Origin: Hymenobacter sp. BT559
Lineage (GTDB): Bacteria > Bacteroidota > Bacteroidia > Cytophagales > Hymenobacteraceae
Assembly (NCBI RefSeq): GCF_016427535.1
Contig: NZ_JAELXV010000001.1
Coordinates: forward strand, 930,001 to 994,000
Length of the DNA: 64,000 bases
Direction: 5' to 3'
Part shown: positions 1 to 8,037 of the stretch, in pieces
Numbering within the stretch: the first letter of the stretch is position 1
Layout: the number at the start of each line of letters is the position of its first letter
The notes under the pieces: model-generated
What the model saw: only the letters and a program-made list of their open reading frames with translations
The model's database searches: none
What the model was told of the DNA's origin: nothing
Program-made: the position numbers and the translations under genes

Positions 1-1602
1 CGTCAGTTCCGCGCCCTTGAGCGCGGTGTGCAAATCGTAATCGGCACGCCCGGCCGCGTCATGGACCACATCGAGCGTGGCACGCTGAAGCTTGACAAAG
101 CCACCAAAATCATCCTCGACGAAGCCGACGAAATGCTCGACATGGGCTTCCGCGACGATATCGAGTACGTGCTTAGCAAGATGCCCGAGAACCGCCAGAC
201 GGTGTTCTTCTCGGCCACGATGAGCAAGCCCATCCTGGAGATGACCAAAAAATACCAGCGCGACCCGCAGACGGTAAAGGTCAACCACAAGGAAATGACG
301 GTATCGAACATCGAGCAGAGCTACTTCGAGGTGCGCGGCCCGCAGAAGAAGGACGTGCTCACGCGCGTGCTTGATATGTACAACCTCAAGTCAACCATCA
401 TTTTCGCGAACACCAAGCGGATGGTAGACGAGATTGTGTCTGACCTGCAAGCCAAAGGTTACTTTGCCGATGGCCTGCACGGCGACATGAGCCAGGCCCA
501 GCGCCAAAACACGCTCGATAAATTCCGCAAGAGCACCCTTGAAATCCTAGTCGCTACCGACGTAGCCGCTCGTGGTATCGACGTAGACAACGTAGAAGCC
601 GTATTTAACTACGACCTACCTGCCGACGAAGAATACTACGTGCACCGCATCGGCCGTACCGGCCGTGCTGGCAAGAGTGGCCGTGCCTTCACTTTCGTGA
701 GCGGCCGCGATATTTACAAGCTGCGCGATATCATGCGCTTCACCAAGGCCGACATCAAGCTGGAGCAAGTACCCAGCTTCGCCGACGTGTCGGAGGTGAA
801 GACTACGCTGTTCCTCAATCAAATCAAAGAAGTGATTGAGAAGGGCAACCTAGATAAGTACGTAGGCCGCGTGCAGCGCCTGCTCGACCAAAGCGAAGAT
901 GTAACGTCGCTTGATATTGCCGCTGCGCTGCTCAAGATGACGATGAAAGAGGACAAGCGTGCCGAGCAAAGCCTCGACGCTGGCCGCGAGCGCGGTGCTA
1001 GCCGCCCCGGCTACACGCGCCTCTTCATCAGCATGGGCAAAAAAGACCGTCTGCATCCCCGCGATGTAGTAGAATTGATTTCGGAGAACACCGCTCTGCA
1101 AGGCAATAAAGTAGGCGACATCGCACTCTACGATAAGTTTAGCTTTGTAGAGGTACCTGCTGAATATGCCGATGAGGTAGTGACCCAGCTAGGTCGCAGC
1201 AGCATTCAGGGCCAGCCGGTTACGTTCAGCATCGCTACGCCGGTGCAAGACGCCGCCGCTAAGGAAGAAGGCCAGAACCGCCCCGAGCGCCGGGGCTTCG
1301 GCGACGGTGAGCGTCGTGGTGGCTTTGGCGGCGACCGCCGCGAAGGTGGCCGTCCGCCCTACGGCAGCAACAACCGGGGTGGCAGCTACGGCGACCGCCG
1401 CGAAGGTGGCTATGGCGGTGGCTACAAAGGCAACCGCGATGGCGGCAGCAGCTACGGCGGCGGTAGCCGCGGGGGCTTTGGTGGCGGCAGCCGTGAAGGC
1501 GGCAGCTACCAGCGCGGCGGCTACAAAGGTGGCCAAGGTGGCGGTAGCTACGGTGGCAACCGCGGCGGCTACGGTGGCAAGCGCGAAAGCTTCGACGAAT
1601 AA
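1..1602 (+). CDS. DEAD-box RNA helicase, 5' truncated by the window edge
   Basis: ATP-dependent RNA helicase of the CsdA/DeaD type, expected to remodel RNA in ribosome assembly or cold adaptation. The reading frame is open from base 1, so the true start lies upstream; the Q motif and Walker A are missing only because of the edge. Visible motifs by residue of the fragment are TPGR (16-19), DEAD (40-43), SAT (71-73), ARGID near 190 and HRIGRTGR near 215. Residues about 335-405 match the DbpA-type RNA-binding domain. From about residue 425 to the end is a long Arg/Gly/Tyr/Ser-rich tail of RGG, GGSYGG and GYGG repeats, expected to bind RNA non-specifically and be disordered. The TAA stop coincides with the first bases of a large inverted repeat. 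Family assignment is secure; the exact paralogue is not. Confidence 0.95.
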   Translation, partial: RQFRALERGVQIVIGTPGRVMDHIERGTLKLDKATKIILDEADEMLDMGFRDDIEYVLSKMPENRQTVFFSATMSKPILEMTKKYQRDPQTVKVNHKEMTVSNIEQSYFEVRGPQKKDVLTRVLDMYNLKSTIIFANTKRMVDEIVSDLQAKGYFADGLHGDMSQAQRQNTLDKFRKSTLEILVATDVAARGIDVDNVEAVFNYDLPADEEYYVHRIGRTGRAGKSGRAFTFVSGRDIYKLRDIMRFTKADIKLEQVPSFADVSEVKTTLFLNQIKEVIEKGNLDKYVGRVQRLLDQSEDVTSLDIAAALLKMTMKEDKRAEQSLDAGRERGASRPGYTRLFISMGKKDRLHPRDVVELISENTALQGNKVGDIALYDKFSFVEVPAEYADEVVTQLGRSSIQGQPVTFSIATPVQDAAAKEEGQNRPERRGFGDGERRGGFGGDRREGGRPPYGSNNRGGSYGDRREGGYGGGYKGNRDGGSSYGGGSRGGFGGGSREGGSYQRGGYKGGQGGGSYGGNRGGYGGKRESFDE

Positions 1603-1698
1603 ACCGCAGATTCGAACGGATTTGTCGGATTAAACGGATACGCTTGCTGCGCAAGCTGACTAACCGTCCTTACGTTGCGCTTATAGCAGCTTAAGTAG

Positions 1699-1726
1699 AA
1701 AAGGCCACCCTAGGGTGGCCTTTTTT
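1699..1726 (+). terminator. Rho-independent terminator of the helicase gene
   Basis: Perfect stem AAGGCCACCC/GGGTGGCCTT centred on CCTAGG (1709-1714), followed by a run of six T. It lies about 100 bases after the helicase stop. Confidence 0.9.
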
Positions 1727-1786
1727 GATGGCTTTGTCTTAAGTAATACCTAGGCCCAACTAGCTGCACTAGAAATAGGTAAATAG

Positions 1787-1817
1787 AAAAGGGAGCACCC
1801 GTAGGATGCTCCCTTTT
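1787..1817 (-). terminator. Terminator of the DUF2383 gene, probably bidirectional
   Basis: Stem AAAAGGGAGCA/TGCTCCCTTTT with a nine-base loop. T runs on both strands suit termination from either side; it lies about 90 bases downstream of the minus-strand gene's stop. Confidence 0.8.
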
Positions 1818-1908
1818 AGTTTGCTTTCAAGAAGATAAAGAAGAGTAGCTGTCAGGACAGTCATCTTGCGCAGCAAGCGTATCCGACAAATTCGTTCGAA
1901 TCTGCAAT

Positions 1909-2361
1909 TTATTTGCTAGAGTCGCGTAGAGCTTTGATTTCGTTGTGGGCGGCTAGGACGCCTTGTGACTGCTTCTCGATAATCGATTTCAGTTCGCTGG
2001 GTAGGTCCTGCACCTTAGAAGCTTCTTCGTATGCCTTTTTGGCTACGTCCTCGCCACGCTCGCACTCGGCTAGAATAGCGTGGTTATCGTGGCCGGTTAC
2101 GGCAGCTTTCAGGTCAATCCAAGCATGGTGGATAGCACCGGCAATCGACGAGCCTTCGTTGGTATCGGGCTTGAGGTCAAGCTTGAACATCTGGTCTTCC
2201 AGCTCGGTAACGTAGCTAGCGCGCTGGGCAGAATATTTCTTGAACAAGTCTTTCAGGTGCTGGTCCTTTACGTCGACCATGGCATCGGCGTAGCCTTTTT
2301 GGCCATCCTTAAGAACAGTGATGAGGGCGTTGAGGGCGGTCTGGGTTACTTTGGCTTCCAT
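1909..2361 (-). CDS. PA2169/DUF2383 family four-helix-bundle protein
   Basis: A 150-residue soluble protein with no signal peptide, made almost wholly of charged amphipathic helices. Sequence character and length match the DUF2383 (PA2169) ferritin-like four-helix-bundle family, which is common in Bacteroidota and often stress-induced; its biochemical role is not established. Glu, His and Asp residues in the helices, for instance in the HHAW segment near residue 78, could bind metal, but that is inference. The gene stands alone, converges on the helicase, and its stop codon is the last three bases of the inverted-repeat element. The 110 bases between it and the next gene hold nothing I recognise. 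Confidence 0.8.
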   Translation of the reverse strand: MEAKVTQTALNALITVLKDGQKGYADAMVDVKDQHLKDLFKKYSAQRASYVTELEDQMFKLDLKPDTNEGSSIAGAIHHAWIDLKAAVTGHDNHAILAECERGEDVAKKAYEEASKVQDLPSELKSIIEKQSQGVLAAHNEIKALRDSSK

Positions 2362-2471
2362 GACAGGAAAGAAATTTAAAGTGGGAGAGTGTGGCTGGGT
2401 TTACTAGCTCTACGCCCACAAGGTTGCGACCAGTGCCGAGATGCCCCTATTTTGTATCTTCCGCCACCGCC

Positions 2472-3788
2472 CTAGCTAGCCACCTGCGGCACTGTGGCTG
2501 CCGCCATGGCCTGCCCCGCCAAGAAACCCGTGGTCCAGGCCGCCTGGAAATTAAATCCACCCGTAATACCGTCTACGTCAAGTACTTCGCCAGCGAAGTA
2601 GAGACCTGGTACGCGGCGGCTTTCCATGGTTTTGAAGTTGACTTCGGCCAGCGGAATACCACCGCAGGTTACGAATTCTTCCTTATAAGTGGTTTTACCT
2701 TGCACTTGCAGCGGCGTGCGCAGCAACAATTCGAACAGGCGGTTCTGGGCCTTGGCTGGTACTTCGTTCCAGCGGGTTTCGGGACCTAGGCCGGATTGCT
2801 CGACCAGTGTGCGCCATAGGCGGGTGGGCAAGCCAAACTGTGGGTGGGCCGCCACTTGCTTTTTACCATTATCGAGGCGAAACTGCTGCACCCAGGGCCG
2901 CAGTGTTTCGTCAGTGTGGGTCGGTACCCAGTTGATGAGGGCCGTGCTATGATAGCCTAGCTCGTGCAGGCGGCGGGCGCCCCAGGCTGAGAGCTTGAGC
3001 ACGGCTGGGCCGCTCACGCCCCAGTGCGTCACCAGCAGGGGGCCTTCGTATTGCAGCTTTTCGCCGGCTATTACCACGCGGGCGTGGGACACGCTCACGC
3101 CAGGTAGCTCGCGCAGGGGCGAGGCAGGCACATTAAATGTGAAGAGCGAAGGCACCGGCTCGGCCACGGCGTGGCCCAGCTCGCGCAGCCAGTCGTAGGC
3201 CCCCGATTTGGGATTGCCGCCGGTGGCTACCAGCAAGCGGCTCACCTGCAGCGTAGTACCTAGGGAGGCGCTACCTTCGCCACTGAGTGCAAGCGAAAAG
3301 CCACCGGCCGGTAGCGGTGTAATTTGCTCGGCGGCGGTGCGGGTGAAGATGCGCACGCCGGCCTGCCGGGCGGCATCTTCGAGGGCGCGGGCGATGGTTT
3401 CGCTGCTGTCAGTAGTCGGAAACATGCGGCCGTCGGCCTCAGTCTTGAGTGCGACGCCACGCTTTGCGAACCAGGCGATGGTATCGGCCACCCCAAACTT
3501 CTGAAAAGCCTCCTTGAGTTGCCGGCCGCCGCGCGGGTAGTGCTGAATAAGCTGGGCCGCCGACTCGCAGGCATGCGTGACATTGCAGCGCCCACCGCCC
3601 GAGATGCGCACCTTGCCTAGCAGCTTCGGGCTTTTTTCGAGCAGCAGCACCGGCTGGGCTGGGTAGGCCTCGGCGCAAGCAATGGCGCCAAAAAAGCCCG
3701 CTGCTCCGCCACCTAACACAACGATGGGCCCCGCTACCGGGCCCGGTGCTACTGGCGCAACAGGGGGCGAAGAATGTGACAACGGCAT
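2472..3788 (-). CDS. BaiN/HI0933-type NAD(P)/FAD-dependent oxidoreductase
   Basis: Flavoprotein of 438 residues in the HI0933/BaiN (YhiN) family. The N terminus has the dinucleotide-binding GGGAAG motif near residue 27, a Glu at the end of the second strand (LLLEK) and the family signature SGGGRCN near residue 63. The C terminus ends in the second FAD-contact block, FAGEVLDVDGITGGFN. Length is typical. The substrate of most family members is unknown; BaiN reduces bile-acid intermediates in clostridia, which need not apply here. The start is supported by a perfect -7 box TATCTTTG at 3793-3800, only four bases before the ATG, so the mRNA is probably leaderless. It lies 23 bases after the upstream SDR-type gene but appears to have its own promoter. 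Confidence 0.88.
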   Translation of the reverse strand: MPLSHSSPPVAPVAPGPVAGPIVVLGGGAAGFFGAIACAEAYPAQPVLLLEKSPKLLGKVRISGGGRCNVTHACESAAQLIQHYPRGGRQLKEAFQKFGVADTIAWFAKRGVALKTEADGRMFPTTDSSETIARALEDAARQAGVRIFTRTAAEQITPLPAGGFSLALSGEGSASLGTTLQVSRLLVATGGNPKSGAYDWLRELGHAVAEPVPSLFTFNVPASPLRELPGVSVSHARVVIAGEKLQYEGPLLVTHWGVSGPAVLKLSAWGARRLHELGYHSTALINWVPTHTDETLRPWVQQFRLDNGKKQVAAHPQFGLPTRLWRTLVEQSGLGPETRWNEVPAKAQNRLFELLLRTPLQVQGKTTYKEEFVTCGGIPLAEVNFKTMESRRVPGLYFAGEVLDVDGITGGFNFQAAWTTGFLAGQAMAAATVPQVAS

Positions 3789-3792
3789 CTTA

Positions 3793-3800
3793 CAAAGATA
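3793..3800 (-). promoter_or_regulatory. Promoter -7 box of the BaiN-type gene
   Basis: TATCTTTG on the minus strand, a perfect match to the Bacteroidota TAnnTTTG consensus. Its last base is four bases before the ATG, so transcription should begin at or next to the start codon. Confidence 0.7.
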
Positions 3801-3811
3801 CCGCCTGCCGC

Positions 3812-4669
3812 TTACGTTAAGCTACAATACGGAATGGCCGCCAGCACATCATCGTGCTGAAAGGTATAGGGCACCAGTGTGCGCAACAAGCTGCTGTCGA
3901 TGGTTTTGCTGGTGCTGAACTCGGGGCGGAAAGTGGGAGGCGTAAGGCCTAGGTACTCGGCGGCGGCTACGTAAAACTCGCGGCGCGGCGGGTGCGAGGC
4001 AGCGCACACATTGAGGGTGTAGCCCCAGATATTTTCCTTGATGATAGTGCTAAGCACACCCACGGCATCGGTCAGGTGCAGCAGGTTGACGGGGGCATCG
4101 CCTTGTGCCAGGTTTTGGCGGCCAGCCAGGAAGCGGCCTGGCGCCCGGCCGGGGCCAATGAGGCCACCTAGGCGCACTACCGTGCTCTGCCACTGCCCAT
4201 AGCGCGGCACAAAGTGGCCTTCGGTACGCAGCACATCAGACGAGGCATCGCGGGTGCTGATGGCATCTTGCTCGCGCATGAGCCGGGGCTCGTCGGGGTA
4301 CACGCCGGTGGTCGAAACAAACAGCACCGCCTGCAGGCGGGCTGCGGCCACGGCCCGGTGCACCGGGCGCAACAGTTGCGGATAGCCGCCGGCTACCGCC
4401 GCGCGGGGTGGTATGTTGATAACTAGGATGTTAGCCTGGCGGAGGATGTCGGTCAGGCGAAGCTCGTCGTCCGCGCTGAAATCAGCGCCCAGCTGCAGTA
4501 AGTGCGGCTCGATGCCGGCGGCTGCGAGTACTGGCAGCTGCTCGGGGGTGGTAGTGGTGCCCAGTACGCGGTAGCCCTGAGTTTGGAGTGCAAGAGCCAG
4601 CGGCAGACCTAGCCAACCGCAGCCCAGCACCGCTACGGTAGCGCCCGTAGTAGCAGGGGAAAAAGGCAT
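3812..4669 (-). CDS. Extended-SDR NAD(P)-binding protein (YeeZ-like)
   Basis: A 285-residue Rossmann-fold protein. The N-terminal motif GCGWLGLPLA (residues 16-25) is the dinucleotide-binding loop of YeeZ-type epimerase-like proteins. FVSTTGVYPD near residue 120 is the SDR catalytic-serine region with Tyr four residues on, but the usual YxxxK is not clear: the segment that follows reads SSDVLRTEGHF. RLGGLIGPGR near residue 168 is typical of NAD-dependent epimerase relatives. No substrate can be assigned. It lies upstream of the BaiN-type gene on the same strand and is divergent from the dienoyl-CoA reductase gene. Confidence 0.75.
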   Translation of the reverse strand: MPFSPATTGATVAVLGCGWLGLPLALALQTQGYRVLGTTTTPEQLPVLAAAGIEPHLLQLGADFSADDELRLTDILRQANILVINIPPRAAVAGGYPQLLRPVHRAVAAARLQAVLFVSTTGVYPDEPRLMREQDAISTRDASSDVLRTEGHFVPRYGQWQSTVVRLGGLIGPGRAPGRFLAGRQNLAQGDAPVNLLHLTDAVGVLSTIIKENIWGYTLNVCAASHPPRREFYVAAAEYLGLTPPTFRPEFSTSKTIDSSLLRTLVPYTFQHDDVLAAIPYCSLT

Positions 4670-4824
4670 GAAATTTAGAACTAATGCTTAAATCTAAGCT
4701 TGGCTAATAAGTATGCAAGATGCACATAAATCTTAAAATAATACCGGAGCATTTCGTTGAAATGACGTTTTTGCCGGTTAAAAGCCCGACAATAGGCGTT
4801 CAGTATTTTTTAGGGGAGGAGAGT

Positions 4825-4832
4825 CATCTTTG
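4825..4832 (+). promoter_or_regulatory. Probable -7 box of the dienoyl-CoA reductase gene
   Basis: CATCTTTG, one mismatch from TAnnTTTG. It implies a transcript start near 4838, which excludes the in-frame GTG at 4832 and supports the ATG at 4859. Confidence 0.5.
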
Positions 4833-4858
4833 TGGTGCATAAAAAACATCAACTACTC

Positions 4859-5731
4859 ATGAATTCAGCCTTCACCCAACCTATGCTTCGCGACAACGCG
4901 CTAGCCGGCAAGACCATCATCGTAACGGGGGGCGGCACCGGCCTGGGCCGCGCCATGACGACATATTTTTTGCAATTAGGGGCAAATGTGACCATTACCA
5001 GTCGCAAGCTTGAGGTACTCGAAGCAACGGCTGCTGAACTGCGCCAGCAGACGGGGGGGAAGGTGCTGGCCGTGGCGTGTGACGTGCGCAAGTACGAAGC
5101 CGTGGAGACAATGATAGCGCGCACTTACGAAGAATTTGGCCGTGTGGATGTGCTGCTGAACAACGCGGCCGGAAATTTTATCAGTCCTACGGAGCGCTTA
5201 AGTCACAAAGCATTTGATGTTATCGTGGATATCGTGCTGAAAGGCAGCTACAACTGTACGCTAGCGATGGGTAAGCGTTGGATAGCTGAACAGCAGCCTG
5301 GTACTATTCTCAATATAGTAACTACTTACGCTTCGGTTGGTTCGGCGTTTGTGGTGCCTTCGGCTACAGCCAAGGCGGGGGTACTGGCCCTCACGCGCTC
5401 GCTGGCCGTGGAGTGGGCCAAGTACGGCATCCGCTCCAACGCCATTGCACCGGGGCCCTTCCCGACGGAGGGCGCTTGGAGCCGCCTCTTCCCCGAGCCT
5501 CTGGCGAGCCAACTCGACCCGGCCGCCAGCGTGCCGCTCAAGCGCGTGGGCCAATACCAGGAGTTGGCCAACTTGGCCGCCTACCTAGTGTCCGATTTTT
5601 CGGCTTACGTCAACGGAGAAGTCATTACCATCGACGGAGGCGAGTGGCTCAACGGCGCCGGCGAGTTTAACAAGCTAGGAGCCCTAACCCCAGCCATGTG
5701 GGACCAAATCGAAAAAACCATGCGCCGCTAA
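4859..5731 (+). CDS. 2,4-dienoyl-CoA reductase (NADPH), DECR-type SDR
   Basis: Short-chain dehydrogenase of 290 residues. TGGGTGLGR near residue 23 binds NADP; NNAAGNF near residue 100 follows. The catalytic region reads TTYASVGSAFVVPS then ATAKAG, closely matching mitochondrial DECR1, in which the usual YxxxK is replaced by Ser-x-x-x-Lys and a Tyr lies earlier. The C-terminal block with NGEVITIDGGEW and GEFNKL also follows DECR1. Expected role is reduction of 2,4-dienoyl-CoA esters during beta-oxidation of unsaturated fatty acids. I chose ATG 4859 over the GTG at 4832 because a -7 box overlaps the latter. The TAA stop is the first three bases of the inverted repeat 5729-5928. Confidence 0.88.
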   Translation: MNSAFTQPMLRDNALAGKTIIVTGGGTGLGRAMTTYFLQLGANVTITSRKLEVLEATAAELRQQTGGKVLAVACDVRKYEAVETMIARTYEEFGRVDVLLNNAAGNFISPTERLSHKAFDVIVDIVLKGSYNCTLAMGKRWIAEQQPGTILNIVTTYASVGSAFVVPSATAKAGVLALTRSLAVEWAKYGIRSNAIAPGPFPTEGAWSRLFPEPLASQLDPAASVPLKRVGQYQELANLAAYLVSDFSAYVNGEVITIDGGEWLNGAGEFNKLGALTPAMWDQIEKTMRR

Positions 5732-5928
5732 ATCGCAGATTCGAACGGATTTTTAGGATGAAACGGATACGCCTGCCTCCGGCAGGCTGACTAACCGAAC
5801 GCAGGAGTAGCTTCGCTAGCTCTCAAAGGGTAGAAGTCAGCCGAAGGCTACTCTGCGTTCGGTTTGTCAGCCTGCCGGAGGCAGGCGTATCCGTTTCATC
5901 CTAAAAATCCGTTCGAATCTGCGATTTA
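5729..5928. repeat. Stop-to-stop inverted-repeat element, copy 2 (63-bp perfect arms)
   Basis: A 200-base element with perfect 63-base arms (5729-5791 and 5866-5928). Pairing continues for about 24 more bases with small indels, around a loop of roughly 26 bases. It starts on the TAA stop of the plus-strand gene and ends on the TTA that is the stop of the minus-strand gene. The arms share GATTCGAACGGATTT and GAAACGGATACGC with copy 1. The nested hairpin is GCCTGCC-tcc-GGCAGGC here and GCTTGC-tgc-GCAAGC in copy 1, so paired bases have changed together. The transcript end would fold as a very long hairpin from either side. Confidence 0.95.
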
Positions 5929-6813
5929 GAAGTGGTAGCCCTGGTAGGTTTTCGTGAATTCAGCCGGCGGGATGGGCTGGTTGGCTACTACGTTGGAGAA
6001 CTCATATTTTTCGTAGAGGCCGCGGTCGTCGTACACTGCCACTGCGGTGGGCAAGAAGGTCTTAGGGTCAACCACCACGAGGGTGCGGCGGCCATACGCA
6101 TTAGGTACTTGCACCACTTGGCCCTCGGTTAGCTTATCGCCCACATCGAGCTTGTTGCGTTCCAGAATGCGATACTCGCCGCAGCCGAAGCGGGCGGCCA
6201 CAGTAGCGGGCGTTTCGTTTTTGCTGGCCTTATAGGCCACGTAGCGAAACTGCGGGTAGTCGGAGCGCAGAATGTAGTGCGGGCGGCCCTGCACGGTAGT
6301 GTCGCCCGCGTAGCGAAACGAACGGTTAAAGGACTTGTCGGGCCGACTGGCCGAGCCTTCGAGTAGGTCGGTAATAGTGCCGAAACCTGCCTGCAACACG
6401 GTATGGTGCTGACCCTTGCGCATGAGCGAGCCCTCAGGCGCCAGGCTGAGCGTGACGTAAGGAAACGCATTGGGATTAACCCAGGCGTCGTCGTTGTTTT
6501 GGCCCGCTAGGTACAGGACCTCCACGCCTTTGCCATTTTTGAGGTATACCCGCAGCGGATTGAAGGCGAGCTTCATCGTCGAACGGTCCTTGACGTACTT
6601 GGTGCCGATGCGCTCACTGGCATCGGCCGCACAGCGCAGAGTTTTTAGGTTTTGAATGGCCGCTGTGAGCTGGCTCATTAGTTGCGGCGTGGTGATGGGC
6701 GGCAGGGCGGGCGCGGTGGCCGGGTGGGCCGCTGCTTGCAACGCCAGCCAGGTAGCGGCACCTAGGAAACTAAAGCGTTTGGTGCGCGCGCGAGTAGCAA
6801 TACGAAAAGACAA
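5926..6813 (-). CDS. Exported DUF1571-type protein with an embedded LysM domain
   Basis: A 295-residue protein with an N-terminal signal peptide (Arg-rich start, hydrophobic stretch, cleavage near AAAHPA around residue 30). The body matches DUF1571-like proteins seen with outer-membrane lipoprotein-type folds. Between residues about 190 and 235 is a LysM-like segment (NETPATVAARFGCGEYRIL then NKLDVGDKLTEGQVVQVP), which suggests peptidoglycan binding. The final block, DPKTFLPTAVAVYDDRGLYEKYEF, resembles a beta-rich lipid-binding fold. Localisation is inferred as periplasm or inner face of the outer membrane; no catalytic motif is visible. It is likely cotranscribed with the short gene upstream (29-base gap). 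Confidence 0.72.
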   Translation of the reverse strand: MSFRIATRARTKRFSFLGAATWLALQAAAHPATAPALPPITTPQLMSQLTAAIQNLKTLRCAADASERIGTKYVKDRSTMKLAFNPLRVYLKNGKGVEVLYLAGQNNDDAWVNPNAFPYVTLSLAPEGSLMRKGQHHTVLQAGFGTITDLLEGSASRPDKSFNRSFRYAGDTTVQGRPHYILRSDYPQFRYVAYKASKNETPATVAARFGCGEYRILERNKLDVGDKLTEGQVVQVPNAYGRRTLVVVDPKTFLPTAVAVYDDRGLYEKYEFSNVVANQPIPPAEFTKTYQGYHF

Positions 6814-6842
6814 GGTGCAGAAGAAAGGGAAGCGAAAGAAAA

Positions 6843-7142
6843 CTAATTGAGGCTGATGCGCGGAAAACGAGCGGCCTCGCTGTCAAAGATAAAAAGCTCG
6901 TCTATTTCGATGCGCTGCAGGTACTGGTAGAGCGGAAACTGCTCGACCACGGCGCGTACGGCTGCCGCACTCTCGCCATTCATCGTGACCCAGCCGCGGC
7001 TGCGGTCGGCGCTAATGGCGTAGGCCTCGATAATGTGGTCGGCAAGCAGGCGATTTATAAAATCCCGGTGCCTGGGAATGAGCGCGATAAAATCCTCGTC
7101 GAACGAGTCGGGTAAACGTAGGGTAACAACAAACGTAGGCAT
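6843..7142 (-). CDS. Small muconolactone-isomerase/YCII-like protein
   Basis: About 99 residues, starting at MPTF (7142); an in-frame ATG at 7157 would add five residues. The pattern of a short ferredoxin-like fold (FVVTLRLP, then a helix with FINRLLADHIIEAYAIS and a strand RGWVTMNG) is like the dimeric alpha/beta-barrel YCII or muconolactone delta-isomerase group. No catalytic residue is certain and no pathway genes are nearby. It lies directly upstream of the LysM gene and is divergent from the glycosyltransferase gene. Confidence 0.6.
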   Translation of the reverse strand: MPTFVVTLRLPDSFDEDFIALIPRHRDFINRLLADHIIEAYAISADRSRGWVTMNGESAAAVRAVVEQFPLYQYLQRIEIDELFIFDSEAARFPRISLN

Positions 7143-7261
7143 AGGCGGGCGGGCCACGTACGAGCCCGGCTCCTGGCTTAACGCCGCGGGTCGGCAGAAA
7201 GTTGGTGTCCGCCCGTGGCCTTTGGGTAGCCTAGGGCACTCGTTTCTCAGTTAAAAACCTC

Positions 7262-8017
7262 ATGCACTTTACCGTTATTACGCCTACGCACCAGCGGGCA
7301 GACCTTTTACCCGAAGCCATTGCCAGCGTGCGCGCCACTGCTGCCGCCCCCCTCGATGTACAGTGGGAGCACCTACTCTACGAAACCGGCTCCTCAGACC
7401 AGACCGCCGAGGTGCTAGCCCAAGCGGCTACGCAGCCTGGCTCGGCCCTGCGCTACTGGCAGCACCCCGAGCTGCAGCGCCCCGGCTGGGGTCGCAATCA
7501 GCTCGTGGCCCAGGCCCAGGCCGATACCTGGATTGTGCCACTCGACGATGACGACATCATGTTGCAGCGCACCTTGTTCCATTACGCCGACGAAATACAG
7601 CGCCACCCCGGCCAGCCGTGGCTAGTGGCCGACTTCCTGCGCATGGATGAGCAGCGCCGCTACTTGCCCAATGAGGACTACTATGCCTGGCAGTTTGAGT
7701 CGCCCAAGCAGATGCTGCAAGCTATTTTTCGGGCCGAAAACTTCATTCAGGGCAACGTATGCTACAGCCGGGCGCTGTTTGATGAAGTAGGTGGCTACGA
7801 CGCCGAGCTGGCCATGGCTGAAGACCTAGACCTCTATGTGCGCTTTTTACTGGCCGGGCACCTACCCGTGGTGTGCCCGCACATCAGCCACCTGCACCGC
7901 TTTCATACGCACAACGTGAGCATTGGCGTAGATGCCGACAAGCACCGCGCCGACCTGCAGGTGATATACGCTAAGTACGCCGACCAGCTGCAGCAGCTAG
8001 GTGTAGGCGAGCCCTAG
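7262..8017 (+). CDS. Family 2 glycosyltransferase
   Basis: A 251-residue GT-A-type glycosyltransferase without membrane segments. It opens with the GT2 strand FTVITPTHQRADLLPEAI, has TGSSDQT near residue 43 and the metal/nucleotide-binding Asp cluster IVPLDDDDIM near residue 94. GGYDAELAMAEDLDLYVR near residue 178 is the acceptor-side ED motif of this family. Sugar and acceptor are unknown. It is followed 20 bases later by the HD hydrolase gene, so the two are probably one transcript. CTA-GG codon pairs are frequent here as in its neighbours. Confidence 0.85.
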   Translation: MHFTVITPTHQRADLLPEAIASVRATAAAPLDVQWEHLLYETGSSDQTAEVLAQAATQPGSALRYWQHPELQRPGWGRNQLVAQAQADTWIVPLDDDDIMLQRTLFHYADEIQRHPGQPWLVADFLRMDEQRRYLPNEDYYAWQFESPKQMLQAIFRAENFIQGNVCYSRALFDEVGGYDAELAMAEDLDLYVRFLLAGHLPVVCPHISHLHRFHTHNVSIGVDADKHRADLQVIYAKYADQLQQLGVGEP

Positions 8018-8037
8018 GGGCTTGGTTTGGAGCGACA

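Larger units (their letters stand above)
1600..1911. repeat. Stop-to-stop inverted-repeat element, copy 1
   Basis: The left arm begins at the TAA stop of the helicase (1600) and runs to about 1662. The right arm (about 1862-1911) ends at the TTA that is the stop codon of the convergent DUF2383 gene. Both arms carry the core GATTCGAACG, then GGATACGC and a nested hairpin GCTTGC-tgc-GCAAGC. The right arm lacks about nine bases present in the left. The middle holds two ordinary terminator hairpins. The same element, with longer and nearly perfect arms, occurs at 5729-5928. No coding sequence is evident inside. Confidence 0.85.

Noticed and set aside
1300..1590. Short near-repeats in the RGG region could look like a CRISPR array.
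   Set aside because: Units are in frame, vary in length and encode GGSYGG/RGG; there are no spacers of constant size and no cas gene.
1189..1654. Long open frames opposite and beside the RGG tail of the helicase.
   Set aside because: They are shadows created by GC-rich glycine/arginine repeats; their translations are Ala- or Arg/His-rich without any domain.
1600..5928. GTTCGAATC in the stop-to-stop elements resembles the T-arm of a tRNA.
   Set aside because: No acceptor, D or anticodon arm surrounds it, and the sequence is explained by the inverted repeat.
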